Below, piece by piece: positions 9,905 through 19,831 of a stretch of DNA of 64,000 nucleotides. Origin of the DNA: Rikenellaceae bacterium (GTDB lineage: Bacteria; Bacteroidota; Bacteroidia; Bacteroidales; Rikenellaceae); NCBI GenBank assembly GCA_015059925.1, contig SUZL01000004.1, positions 56,535 to 120,534 of the forward strand, read 5' to 3'. The notes under the pieces are model-generated. The model had not been told where the DNA came from and made no database searches. It saw nothing but the letters and a program-made list of their open reading frames with translations. Each line of letters begins with the position of its first letter. Position 1 is the first letter of the stretch. The position numbers and the translations under genes are program-made.

Positions 9905-11165
9905 ACTTGCGGATAGCAGCTACGCCCGGCAATACCTTACCCTCCATATACTCCAGAAGTGCACCACCACCGGTTGAAACATACGATACCTTGTCAGCCA
10001 AGCCGAACTTGTTGATGCAAGCTACCGAGTCGCCACCACCGATCAGCGAGAAAGCACCCTCGGCCGTTGCCTCAGCGATAGCCTCAGCCACAGCCTTCGA
10101 TCCGGTTGCGAACTTATCCATCTCGAATACGCCTACGGGGCCGTTCCAGAGGATGGTCTTGCACTCGAGGATCTCCTTGCGGAAGAGCTCCTTACCGCCC
10201 TCGGCGATATCCAGACCCTCCCAACCATCGGGAATAGCGTTAGCGGGGCACTCCTGAGTGTTAGCCGTCTCAGCGAAGTCATCAGCGATCAGCGCGTCGG
10301 GAGTGGTAACGATCTTGATACCCTTCTCCTCAGCCTTCTTCAGGATCTCCAGAGCTACGGGGAACATATCGGGCTCGCAGATTGACTGACCAACCTTACC
10401 ACCCAGAGCAGCAGCGAAGGTGTAGGTCATACCGCCACCGATGATGATCTTGTCGCACTTCTCCATCAGCTTCTCGATGATCGAGATCTTGGTCGATACC
10501 TTCGAACCACCTACGATAGCTACGAAGGGACGCTGGGGATTCTCCATCACGCCGTCGATAGCCTTCAGCTCGTTTTCCATAACGTAGCCGAACATCTTAT
10601 CCTCGGGGAAGTAGTCGGCGATCAGCGCGGTCGATGAGTGAGCGCGGTGAGCCGTACCGAATGCGTCGTTGATGTAGCAGTCAGCGTACGAAGCGAGCTT
10701 CTTGACGAACTCCTTCTGGGGGCCCTCCTTCAGAGCCTTCTTTGCTGCCTTCTTCTCCTCGTCGGTAGCATCCTCCGAGAGGCCGCGGGGCTTGCCCTCC
10801 TCCTCAGCGTAGAAACGCAGGTTCTCGAGCAACATAACCTCACCGGGCTTCAGCGCGGCAGCCATCTCGGCAGCCTTCTCGCCCATACAGTCGCCAGCGA
10901 ACTTAACCTCTACGCCCAGACGAGCCTCGATAGCGGGGATGATCTGCTCGAGCGAGAACTTCGGATCGGGATTCTTCTTGGGACGACCGAGGTGAGACAT
11001 CAGCACTACCGCACCGCCCTTCTCCAGCACCTTCTTGATGGTGGGGATTGCAGCACGAATACGGGTGTCGTCGGTTACCTGACCCTCGCCGTTGAGGGGT
11101 ACGTTGAAATCAACGCGGATGATTGCACGCTTACCGGTGAAATCGTAATTGTCAATTGCGAACAT
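9903..11165 (-). CDS. pgk: Phosphoglycerate kinase
   Basis: [40 protein letters not shown]. Confidence 0.97.
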   Translation of the reverse strand: MFAIDNYDFTGKRAIIRVDFNVPLNGEGQVTDDTRIRAAIPTIKKVLEKGGAVVLMSHLGRPKKNPDPKFSLEQIIPAIEARLGVEVKFAGDCMGEKAAEMAAALKPGEVMLLENLRFYAEEEGKPRGLSEDATDEEKKAAKKALKEGPQKEFVKKLASYADCYINDAFGTAHRAHSSTALIADYFPEDKMFGYVMENELKAIDGVMENPQRPFVAIVGGSKVSTKISIIEKLMEKCDKIIIGGGMTYTFAAALGGKVGQSICEPDMFPVALEILKKAEEKGIKIVTTPDALIADDFAETANTQECPANAIPDGWEGLDIAEGGKELFRKEILECKTILWNGPVGVFEMDKFATGSKAVAEAIAEATAEGAFSLIGGGDSVACINKFGLADKVSYVSTGGGALLEYMEGKVLPGVAAIRK

Positions 11166-11652
11166 AATTCTTTTTGTTTATTTAAGTTGTTATTGAGTTT
11201 TGTCTAAAAACCTGTCGTGCGATAGGATATGGCCCTATACCCTGCAAATATAACTAAAAAAATAATACGTTATTCTTTCGTGTGGGCTTTTCTTTCAAAA
11301 TAGAGGTGCGCGGAGGCCAAAAACGACCCGCAAAACGCCTTTTTTCGGCGACGGATAGGACATTCTATTTCCTCGAAAGAACATTTTGCGTCGGAATTTC
11401 GCCACAAAATGCGGTTTTTCGTCCCCAAAGCGCCCTATTTCATACCAACAAAGGGGCCTTAACCACATAAATTTTGCCGTTCGGAAAAAATATTTGACTT
11501 TTGCATCGGTCGAGATCGATTTTCTCGACTCAGCGGCGGCCTTCGGGTCGCGCTTTGCGACGAGGAGCAATAATTCAAAAAACCAATATTAACAACCGAC
11601 CTCGCCGGCGCATCAGCAATCACGCCAGCGATGTTCGAGAAAAAGACACAGT

Positions 11653-13095
11653 ATGAAAATTTTTTACAAAATGACAATGGCCCTCGCGGCCACAATGATG
11701 ATCGCCACCTCGGCATTTGCTGGCGGTCCGATGACTAACACAAATCAGAGTGCATCGTTCTTGCGTAGCATCGCTCGCGGTACGTCGCTCGATCCCGATG
11801 CAGTATATAACAACCCCGCGGGTGTTGTATTTATGGAGAACGGCTTCCACATCGGTCTTAACGACCAGATGGCAGCTCAGACCCGCACCATCTCATCGAC
11901 CTACGGTGCTTTTGCAATGGGCGCCGAGAATCGCGGTATGGCAACCAAGGAGTTCAAGGGCGAGGTATTCTCACCTGTTATCCCCAGCGTACACTTGGCG
12001 TGGAAGCACAACCGTTGGGCAATTATGGCAGGTCTGGGCGTGAACGGCGGTGGCGGTTCGCTGGAGTTTGACGAAGGTCTGGGCTCATTCGAGCGTCAGT
12101 TCTCGGTTCTGCCCGGTGCTATCTCACAGTTGGGTGCTGCAATGGGCCTCTCGGCTTCGGCATACGATATGGATATGGAGCTGACGGGTAAGTCAATGAC
12201 TTTGGCATTCAACGTAGGTGCTGCATTCCGCATCACCGATTGGTTGTCAATCGCTGCGCAGGTTCGCGTGGGCGTTACGAACAACTCTTACGTTGGCGAG
12301 ATCGAAGATATCGAGATCAACCCCACGATGGCAGCTATGGGCCTTAACGGTCAGATGATGAACGCATCACAGTTCTTCACCGCTGCTGGTCAGGCGCTGG
12401 GCGCAATCAACCCCGCGTTGGCAGGCGAGGCTGCGAAGTATGCAGCATTGACCGCCGACCACATCCTCGACGTTAAGCAGAAGGGTACCTCGGTAAGCCC
12501 CGTTCTGGCGTTGGCTTTCCACAAGGGCAAGTGGGATGCGTCAATTAAGTATGAGTTCAAGATGGGCACCGAGCTCGACATCGAGTCAGCTCCCGTATCG
12601 GCTAAGGATCCCGTCATCAACTCAATCTTCGCTGACGGCACCACCGTTAAGGCTGAGACTCCCGCTCTGTTGTCGGCAGCCGTGAGCCGTCACTTCGGCC
12701 CCGTTAAGGTTACGGCCGAGTGGCACCACTACTTCGACAAGGATGCCGAGAACTCATTCTCAAACGTAATCGAGGGCAACACCAACGAGGCTCTGCTCGG
12801 TGCCGAGTGGACCATCTCGGATAAGTGGTTGGTATCGGCTGGTGTTCAACGCACGGCTCTCAATATGATAGAGAACAACTACTCTGATATGAACTTCTCT
12901 TGCCCCTCGTGGTCGGTAGGTTTCGGAGCAGCTTACTCGTTCTCGGAGCGCGTTCGCCTCAATCTGGGTATTATGCCCACCTTCTACGAGGACGTAACGG
13001 CTCGTGGCGTAGCATCGGGTCTCGACTTTACCGATGTTTACAGCCGTACCTCTTGGGCTTGGGGTGTAGGTTTGGACCTCAAGTTGGGTAAGTAA
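11653..13095 (+). CDS. OmpP1/FadL-family outer-membrane transport protein
   Basis: Signal peptide; N-terminal SFLRSIARGTSLDPDAVYNNPAGVVFM; beta-barrel pattern; C-terminal SWAWGVGLDLKLGK. Confidence 0.85.
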   Translation: MKIFYKMTMALAATMMIATSAFAGGPMTNTNQSASFLRSIARGTSLDPDAVYNNPAGVVFMENGFHIGLNDQMAAQTRTISSTYGAFAMGAENRGMATKEFKGEVFSPVIPSVHLAWKHNRWAIMAGLGVNGGGGSLEFDEGLGSFERQFSVLPGAISQLGAAMGLSASAYDMDMELTGKSMTLAFNVGAAFRITDWLSIAAQVRVGVTNNSYVGEIEDIEINPTMAAMGLNGQMMNASQFFTAAGQALGAINPALAGEAAKYAALTADHILDVKQKGTSVSPVLALAFHKGKWDASIKYEFKMGTELDIESAPVSAKDPVINSIFADGTTVKAETPALLSAAVSRHFGPVKVTAEWHHYFDKDAENSFSNVIEGNTNEALLGAEWTISDKWLVSAGVQRTALNMIENNYSDMNFSCPSWSVGFGAAYSFSERVRLNLGIMPTFYEDVTARGVASGLDFTDVYSRTSWAWGVGLDLKLGK

Positions 13096-13461
13096 TAACG
13101 TTTAGACGACATACTCTCGCGGCCAGTTGTACGGCCGCGAAGACCACCTCGACCTCGGCGGCGGGAGCAACGACCCGACCGCATCGACATAGGTCGTAGG
13201 CTGGCGAGCCCCCTTAGGCTCGTTCATCGCGGAGGCAGGCGCAGGCACGGCGCCAACGCGGAGGGACGAAGAGCCAATCCGGATAAACGCGACGATTCGG
13301 ATTGACACTGACTCTCGAAACGTTTTAAGTGTCGAGCGCACTGCTTACCCGCGTGGGTCTGCCACGCCGGAGAAAGATTTGGCTCTGGTTTGAGGCCCAC
13401 ACCCTCACTTAAATTCGAAGAAAATACTCTTTTTGTAGAATATGGTTTTTTGATTGCTGGT

Positions 13462-13496
13462 CGGCTGCGCCCTTAGTGACGCAGCCGTTTTTTTTA
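13462..13496 (+). terminator. Intrinsic terminator
   Basis: CGGCTGCG cccttagtga CGCAGCCG TTTTTTTT. Confidence 0.85.
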
Positions 13497-13503
13497 TAAA
13501 AGA

Positions 13504-13619
13504 AGTTGTCTAACAAGGTGATTTTTGCGTTACGCTTGCCTTCGAAATCCTCACATACGCCAAGTATGATGCGGTTTCTCAGTCTTCGCAAGCCTTAAAA
13601 TCCCTCTTGTTATACAACT
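13504..13619 (+). repeat. Gene-end palindromic repeat, copy C (divergent)
   Basis: AGTTGTctAACAAGG...CACATACGCCAAGTATG...CTCTTGTTatACAACT. Confidence 0.8.
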
Positions 13620-13627
13620 CCAAAAGA

Positions 13628-13666
13628 AAAGGGCTGTCGCAACATAACTTGTTGGACAGCCCCGCT
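13628..13666. terminator. Hairpin/terminator between convergent genes
   Basis: GGGCTGTC gcaacataacttgttg GACAGCCC. Confidence 0.5.
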
Positions 13667-13688
13667 CGTCTAAACAGTTGAAAAAAAT

Positions 13689-14531
13689 TTATAATACCTC
13701 ACCTTCGGTCGAAATCCTCAGCGTGCTCTGGCCAGCCGAGCTCTCGACCTCGATGAGATAGTATTCGCCATCGGGACTGTCGATCAGCGCAGCATCGTCG
13801 ATCGTGTACTCGCGGTAGAGATTGTCGATAGCGAGCGTGATCAGCGCGGGTAACTCGCTCTGCTGCAACTCTGTTCGCGTGAGCCCCCAACGATTCATAG
13901 CGTCAAAATATATCTGTCGCACCTGCCTGCCATCCAACACATCCACCTCGGTCGCACCCTTGCGCCGCTCGAGCGCGAGTACGGTCGCCGTGGGGTAGTT
14001 GCGCGTGAGGTAGGCGGCGATCTGCGTGGGCAGGGTCGAAGGCAGGTAGCGGCGGAAGTCGTCGTAGCCATCCTCCTGCAGCTCCTCAATCAGCACGCCC
14101 TCGGCCGTGTAGAAGACGCTTATGTCGGGCTGTCGCGTGCGGTCGATCGTGATGACGTAGATCGTCATTGCGTCGAGTCGGTCGATGCGCTCCACATCCT
14201 CCACCGTCGCCGCCCCGTAGGCGCTCAGCTCGAAGGCCCGCGTAACGGCCTCGGGAAGGGACGAATAGGTTATGTCGCGCGAGGTCATCTGCCATACGGC
14301 CGAAGGGGTGAACCACGCCTCGGCTTCGGCATAGAGGAGATCGGTTGCGGGCAGCACAAAGTCGGCCACCAAGTACCCCACCGTAGAGCCCCACTCCACA
14401 TCCTGCGCCTCGGGGTAGAGGTCGTACAATGCCTGCTGGAGCTGCTGCGTTACGGGGTAATATACCTCGTCGTTGTCGCTGCACGCGAGGAGCGTCGTGG
14501 CGAGGCAAGTGAAGAGAAATAGTCGTTTCAT
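13689..14531 (-). CDS. Secreted lipoprotein with PepSY-like (DUF2874/BLIP-fold) repeats
   Basis: Lipobox LLACSDN; repeated pattern ...ITRNYPTATVLALERRKGATEVDVLDGRQVRQIYFDA... Confidence 0.6.
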   Translation of the reverse strand: MKRLFLFTCLATTLLACSDNDEVYYPVTQQLQQALYDLYPEAQDVEWGSTVGYLVADFVLPATDLLYAEAEAWFTPSAVWQMTSRDITYSSLPEAVTRAFELSAYGAATVEDVERIDRLDAMTIYVITIDRTRQPDISVFYTAEGVLIEELQEDGYDDFRRYLPSTLPTQIAAYLTRNYPTATVLALERRKGATEVDVLDGRQVRQIYFDAMNRWGLTRTELQQSELPALITLAIDNLYREYTIDDAALIDSPDGEYYLIEVESSAGQSTLRISTEGEVL

Positions 14532-14549
14532 ATCGTTCGTAATTTACAG

Positions 14550-14981
14550 TTAATCATCAATATCAGTCAGTCGGAAGCGGCTGTCGAATTGCAGCTCTGC
14601 GCCGCTCTCGAGGGCCACTTCGTAGTGGTAGCGGTCGCGCTCGATGCCTACGATCCTCTCGCGCGGGAAGCGCTCGGCGACGTAGCTTGCGATCTCGCGC
14701 GGCACGATGCCCTGCGGCAGCGGCTCGCGGCTATCGACCTGCTGCCACTCGCCATTGCCCCGAAACTCGATGCGCGTGGCGTCGCTCAACACCACCTCGT
14801 ACTCGCGGTGCATTATGCTCATCCCCTCGACGCGCGCCAGCGTTACGACCGTGTTGGGGTAATACTTTTCGATGAATTGCCGTGCCGTTGCGGGCAGCTG
14901 CTCCTGCCCTATGGGCCGCCCATCGTTGGCCAAGGCCGAGAGCGAGAGCAGAAGCAGCGAGAAGATAAATAACTTTTTCAT
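14550..14981 (-). CDS. Periplasmic PepSY-like (DUF2874) protein
   Basis: Signal peptide; IGQEQLPATARQFIEKYYPNTVVTLARVEG...YEVVLSDATRIEFRGNGEW typical of the family. Confidence 0.7.
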   Translation of the reverse strand: MKKLFIFSLLLLSLSALANDGRPIGQEQLPATARQFIEKYYPNTVVTLARVEGMSIMHREYEVVLSDATRIEFRGNGEWQQVDSREPLPQGIVPREIASYVAERFPRERIVGIERDRYHYEVALESGAELQFDSRFRLTDIDD

Positions 14982-15196
14982 AGCATTTCGTTTTACCCCT
15001 TCAGTTGCAAAAACCATACAACAAACGGGCGGGAATGTGTAAAAAATGATGTTGTCGCATCGGCGCGACACTCTCTTTCGCCCGAAGCGGCCGTTGCCTA
15101 TCGGCGCAACGAGGCCAAAGTCAGCTATTTTTCCGCGAGCCGAGGCCCGCCGCTCGAAAAAGGGCGAAATATTTGCTCCTTACACCAAAAAAAGTG

Positions 15197-15204
15197 TATC
15201 TTTG
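15197..15204 (+). promoter_or_regulatory. -7 box TATCTTTG upstream of ugd
   Basis: TAnnTTTG match ~48 nt before the TTG start. Confidence 0.55.
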
Positions 15205-15251
15205 TGTGAAGTCCCGCGTTGGGAATGTGTAAAAAGGAAATTTTTTAGAAA

Positions 15252-16562
15252 TTGGAAATAGCTATAATCGGTACGGGTTATGTAGGCCTTGTTTCGGGAG
15301 CCTGCTTTGCGGAGATGGGTGCGACGGTGAGTTGCATCGACATCGACCGCCGGAAGATCGAGCGCCTATGCCGTGGCGAGGTGCCCATCTATGAGCCCGG
15401 CTTGCAGGAGATCATCGAGCGCAACGTGGCCGCAGGCCGACTCCGCTTCTCCACCTCGCTCGAGGAGTGCATCTCGCAGGTGCAGGTGATCTTCGCCGCC
15501 GTAGGTACGCCGCCCGACGAGGATGGCTCGGCCGACCTGAGTCAGGTGATGGCCGTAGCCCGCGAGGTGGGACGGCTCATCGAGCGCTATACGCTCTTCG
15601 TCATCAAATCGACCGTTCCCGTCGGTACGGCCGCTCGCGCCGAGCAGGCCATCCGCGAGGAGCTGGAGCGTCGAGGCGTGGATGTGGAGTTCGATGTGGC
15701 GTCGAATCCCGAATTCCTGAAGGAGGGCGCTGCCGTGAAGGATTTTATGTCGCCCGACAGAGTTGTGGTGGGCGTTAAGAGCGAGCGCGCACGAAAGCTC
15801 CTCTCGAAGCTCTACCGCCCGTTCCTGATAAATAATTTCCGCGTGCTGTTTATGGATATTCCCTCGGCCGAGATGACCAAGTACGCGGCCAATGCGATGC
15901 TCGCCACGCGCATCTCGTTTATGAACGATGTTGCCAATCTGTGTGAGCGGGTGGGTGCCGACGTGAATATGGTGCGCAAGGGCATTGGTGCCGACACGCG
16001 CATCGGCAAGAAGTTCCTCTACCCGGGTTGCGGCTACGGAGGTTCGTGCTTCCCGAAGGATGTGCGCGCGCTGATCCGCACCGCCGAGCAGAGCGGCTAT
16101 CGGATGCGAGTTTTGGAGGCCGTCGAGAGAGTCAATGAGCAGCAGAAGGGTGTATTATTTGAAAAACTCTCGCGCCACTATGGGGGCGATCTTAGAGCGC
16201 TGACCGTTACCATCTGGGGACTTGCCTTCAAGCCCGAGACGGACGATGTGCGCGAAGCGCCCGCGTTGCGCCTGATCGAGCAGCTCGCCGAGGCTGGTTG
16301 CCGCATCAAGGTCTATGATCCTGTGGCTATGGAGGAGTGCCGCCGACGTGTGGGCGATAAGGTTATCTACTGCAAGGATATGTACGAGGCGGCCATCGAC
16401 TCCGATGCTCTGATGATGCTCACCGAGTGGAAGGAGTTTCGCCTGCCGAGCTTCGCCGTTCTGGCCCGCACGATGCGACAGCGAGTGGTTTTTGATGGAC
16501 GCAATATCTACGAGCGCGAAGAATTAGAAGAGTACGGATTTACCTACTATAAAATCGGTTAA
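15252..16562 (+). CDS. ugd: UDP-glucose 6-dehydrogenase (TTG start)
   Basis: EIAIIGTGYVGLVSGACFAEMG; NPEFLKEG; PGCGYGGSCFPKD; no upstream in-frame ATG gives the conserved N-terminus. Confidence 0.93.
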   Translation: MEIAIIGTGYVGLVSGACFAEMGATVSCIDIDRRKIERLCRGEVPIYEPGLQEIIERNVAAGRLRFSTSLEECISQVQVIFAAVGTPPDEDGSADLSQVMAVAREVGRLIERYTLFVIKSTVPVGTAARAEQAIREELERRGVDVEFDVASNPEFLKEGAAVKDFMSPDRVVVGVKSERARKLLSKLYRPFLINNFRVLFMDIPSAEMTKYAANAMLATRISFMNDVANLCERVGADVNMVRKGIGADTRIGKKFLYPGCGYGGSCFPKDVRALIRTAEQSGYRMRVLEAVERVNEQQKGVLFEKLSRHYGGDLRALTVTIWGLAFKPETDDVREAPALRLIEQLAEAGCRIKVYDPVAMEECRRRVGDKVIYCKDMYEAAIDSDALMMLTEWKEFRLPSFAVLARTMRQRVVFDGRNIYEREELEEYGFTYYKIG

Positions 16563-16563
16563 T

Positions 16564-16600
16564 AAAAAAGCCTGTCAGAGATGAACTGACAGGCTTTCTT
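16564..16600. terminator. Bidirectional intrinsic terminator between convergent genes
   Basis: AAAAAAGCCTGTCAG agatgaa CTGACAGGCTTTCTT. Confidence 0.85.
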
Positions 16601-16601
16601 A

Positions 16602-17915
16602 TTACTGCTTAATCCACGATAGCAACTCTTTGAATGATGGCTTCTTGCCGTGCATAAAGATTCCCACGCGGTAGATCTTTCCTGCGGCCCACGCCATAGC
16701 CACAACCGAAGCGTACAAGAGCACTAACGAGAGCACAATCTCCCACGTCGGTATGCCGAACGGTATGCGCGCCATCATCACAATGGGCGAGGTGAAGGGG
16801 ATAATCGAGCCCCAGAATGCGAGCGACGAGTTGGGATCGTTGAAGACCGACATCGCCAGAATCAGCGCCAAGATAATCGGCATCGTGATGGGCGTCTGCA
16901 GCTGGTTGGCATCCTGTATCGAATCCACAGCCGAGCCTACGGCGGCAAACATCGCCGAGTAGAAGAGGAATCCGCCCAAGAGGAAGAGCAGCAGCCATAC
17001 GAACATCATCACGAGTCCTCCCACGTCGGTGGCAACCGACAGCGCCGAGAGCATATCAGCATCAAGCTCGGCATCCAGTGCGGTCATCTGCCCAGCCTCG
17101 ACAGCCTCGACGGCCTGCATCACGTCGGCGGGCACCAATGCGGGCAGCACCGTAGCACCCAGACCGCAGATCAGTACGCCCCAGATAGCGATCTGCGTTA
17201 CGGCTACCGACGCCACGCCGAGGATCTTGCCCATCATCAGCTGGAAGGGGCTGACGCTCGACACCAGCACATCCAGCACGCGCGAGCCCTTCTCCTCGAT
17301 TACCGAGGTCATCACCATCGAGCCATATATAATAAGGAACATATAGAGCATCATACCCAGCACCAGACCGAGCAGGTAGGCAACAACCGACGAAGTGGCC
17401 TCCTCGGCCTCACCCTCTGCGGCGAGGTCGTTGCGGTAGGTCGTCATCGAGACCGATGCCTGCAGATTGTCCATAATATCCTTCAGTCCCTCAATGTCGT
17501 ACATCTCCAGACGCTTGGCCTCCACCACATCCTCGATCTGTGCGGCGATAGACTCCTCGAGCGACATCGACGACGAGGAGTTGGTATAGAGTCTTACTGA
17601 CGAGGGCTTCTCGACCACGTCCTTTCCGATCCAGAGCGTTCCGAAGACCTCCTCGTTCTGGCGCGCCTCGTCGAGCGTACCCGAGAAGAGTTCGAAGACA
17701 ACCTCGTCGTTGCCCTCCAGCTCGGGTGCCACAACGCCACTCTCGTCAATTACCAGCAACGTCTTCTGCTCGCCCTTGGCGAAGACCATCATCAGCGTGG
17801 GTGCCGCCATCAGGCCCAGCATCAGCAGCGGCATCAGGATGGTGGTGATGATAAATGACTTCTTGCGAACTCGCTCGTTGAACTCACGAGCGATTATGAT
17901 TCCTATCTTATTCAT
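16602..17915 (-). CDS. ABC-2 type transporter permease (NatB-like)
   Basis: IIAREFNERVRKKSFIITTILMPL; VIEEKGSRVLDVLVSSVSPFQLMMGKILG. Confidence 0.88.
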   Translation of the reverse strand: MNKIGIIIAREFNERVRKKSFIITTILMPLLMLGLMAAPTLMMVFAKGEQKTLLVIDESGVVAPELEGNDEVVFELFSGTLDEARQNEEVFGTLWIGKDVVEKPSSVRLYTNSSSSMSLEESIAAQIEDVVEAKRLEMYDIEGLKDIMDNLQASVSMTTYRNDLAAEGEAEEATSSVVAYLLGLVLGMMLYMFLIIYGSMVMTSVIEEKGSRVLDVLVSSVSPFQLMMGKILGVASVAVTQIAIWGVLICGLGATVLPALVPADVMQAVEAVEAGQMTALDAELDADMLSALSVATDVGGLVMMFVWLLLFLLGGFLFYSAMFAAVGSAVDSIQDANQLQTPITMPIILALILAMSVFNDPNSSLAFWGSIIPFTSPIVMMARIPFGIPTWEIVLSLVLLYASVVAMAWAAGKIYRVGIFMHGKKPSFKELLSWIKQ

Positions 17916-17953
17916 ACTCCTAATTCTACATTTTGCATTTTGAATTTTGCATT

Positions 17954-18874
17954 CTACAACGAACCCTCTACGGCGCGAATGAAAATATCGTTCATACTCG
18001 GTATCACCTCGCGGAACGAGCGCAACTCGACAGCCTCGTTCGCCACGGCGATACTCTCCCTTACCGACGGGCTCTTCAGCTTAAGGCGCGTGCAGTGGTA
18101 GGGCGTGTCGGCCACTTCGGTCGTTGAGAGCATATCGGCTAGTGGCGACATAGCGCTCTCGAAAGTTGAGACCTCGCCTCCATACATCACCTCAAAGACA
18201 TTCTCGCCAAAGCGCATACGCACCTCATCGACCGAGCCCGAGAGGATGTTGCGCGACTTGTTGATCAGCGTGATGTGGTCGCAAATCTCCTCCACGCTCG
18301 ACATATTGTGTGTCGAGAATATCACCGTCGCACCCTGATCGCGCAGACGCAAAATCTCCTGCTTGAGGATGTTGGCGTTGATGGGGTCGAAGCCCGAGAA
18401 GGGCTCGTCGAAGATCAGCAGTTTGGGCTCGTGCAGAACGGTGGTGATGAACTGTACCTTCTGCGCCATACCCTTCGACAGATCCTCCACCTTGCGGTTC
18501 CACCAGCTCTCGATGCCCAGGCGCACGAACCACTCCTTGAGGCGCACGATGGCCTCGCGGCGCGAGAGGCCCTTCAGACGGGCGAAGAAGATGGCCTGCT
18601 CGCCGACCTTCATCTTCTTGTAGAGGCCGCGCTCCTCGGGCAGGTAGCCGATCTGGTAGATATCTTGGTCGGTGATCTCGTGTCCGTCGAAGATTACGCG
18701 GCCGCCGTCGGGCAGTGTCATACGGTTAATCACGCGGATGAGCGTGGTTTTGCCCGCACCGTTGGGGCCGAGCAGTCCGTATATCGAGCCGCGCGGAACC
18801 GAGAGCGAGACATCGCTCAGTGCCGTGTGGCCTGAGTAACGCTTGGTTACGTTTTCAATCTTAAGAAGTTCCAT
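17954..18874 (-). CDS. ABC transporter ATP-binding protein (NatA-like), partner of the downstream permease
   Basis: GLLGPNGAGKTTLIRVI; LSKGMAQKVQFI; LLIFDEPFSGFDP. Confidence 0.9.
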   Translation of the reverse strand: MELLKIENVTKRYSGHTALSDVSLSVPRGSIYGLLGPNGAGKTTLIRVINRMTLPDGGRVIFDGHEITDQDIYQIGYLPEERGLYKKMKVGEQAIFFARLKGLSRREAIVRLKEWFVRLGIESWWNRKVEDLSKGMAQKVQFITTVLHEPKLLIFDEPFSGFDPINANILKQEILRLRDQGATVIFSTHNMSSVEEICDHITLINKSRNILSGSVDEVRMRFGENVFEVMYGGEVSTFESAMSPLADMLSTTEVADTPYHCTRLKLKSPSVRESIAVANEAVELRSFREVIPSMNDIFIRAVEGSL

Positions 18875-19021
18875 TGCGATGAAAATTTATTTTCTATCTC
18901 GTTAGTCGTGTTTTATGGCTATAAAACTACAAAAAAAGAGAAAAATATCGTAGCCCGAGGGCAACTTTTTTTGAAAGCCGCGGAAAATAGACTACCTTTA
19001 CATTATAAAACAACCCTTACG

Positions 19022-19810
19022 ATGAAACATTTTTTGCGTTCGATATTCTGTGTGGCGCTCTTGGCGCTTGCGGCCTGCTCGGAGAAGGAGGACGACCGCC
19101 CGCGCCATCTGCTCACCTTCGAGGGTGCGGAGTGGACGGCTCTCTCGGCCTCGACCTATGGCGAGCCCTATTCGTCGGTCGTGGTGGCCGAGGGGTATGC
19201 GTGGCGCGATGAGAAGAGTTCACTCTCGTCGCGTGCGCTGGTCGATTACACCTACGGCGCCTACATCCGAGGCGGTATGCTCGTCTCGTCCTACAACTCT
19301 GGCGACATTGCCACCTACGGCGACTACTCGAAGGATCTCTACGTCTATAACGCCACCTCCACCTCCCCCACGCAGGGCGGCGGAGCCGATGGCTCGGATA
19401 ACTTCCTGATCGTGGTGGGCAACTACGACGATCACTCGAATGGCGACGAGCGCGCCGAGATGTTCTTTGCCGACGGACGGGAGCGCAAGGTCGTGGGCTG
19501 CGTGGTAAATTCGACAACCTACTTCCTGAATATCGCCCAGAACGGCAATCCCTTCTCTGCGCCGCTTGCCGAGGGCGACGTTGTGGAGATCTTCGCTACG
19601 GGCTACGACTCTACGGGCGCGGAGACCGCCACCACGTCGATGGTGCTGGCCCGCAAGGGTAGCTACATAACCGAGTGGACCGAGTGGGACTTGAGCGCGC
19701 TGGGACGAGTGGCGAAGGTGCGATTTAACATCAAGGGCGGCCCCGCGACGGAGTGGGGTATGACCACGCCCAAGTACTTCGCCATCGACAACATCGAAAT
19801 CGAAGAGTAA
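19022..19810 (+). CDS. DUF4465 domain lipoprotein
   Basis: Lipobox LAACSEK; DUF4465-like TFEGAEW...SDNFLIVVGNY...YFLNIAQNG...KYFAIDNIEIE. Confidence 0.7.
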   Translation: MKHFLRSIFCVALLALAACSEKEDDRPRHLLTFEGAEWTALSASTYGEPYSSVVVAEGYAWRDEKSSLSSRALVDYTYGAYIRGGMLVSSYNSGDIATYGDYSKDLYVYNATSTSPTQGGGADGSDNFLIVVGNYDDHSNGDERAEMFFADGRERKVVGCVVNSTTYFLNIAQNGNPFSAPLAEGDVVEIFATGYDSTGAETATTSMVLARKGSYITEWTEWDLSALGRVAKVRFNIKGGPATEWGMTTPKYFAIDNIEIEE

Positions 19811-19831
19811 AACCTTAAAAACCTAAACGAT

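Noticed and set aside
13096-13496. RNase P RNA, tmRNA, SRP RNA or cobalamin riboswitch
   Set aside because: I looked for the conserved RNase P AGGAAAGTCC core, a tmRNA tRNA-like end and tag reading frame, and the B12-box; none is convincing on either strand. Left as unassigned.
19113-19517. Arg/Pro/Ser-rich antisense and frame-shifted ORFs in the DUF4465 gene
   Set aside because: Compositional artefacts of alternative frames over a gene with a signal peptide and family motifs.
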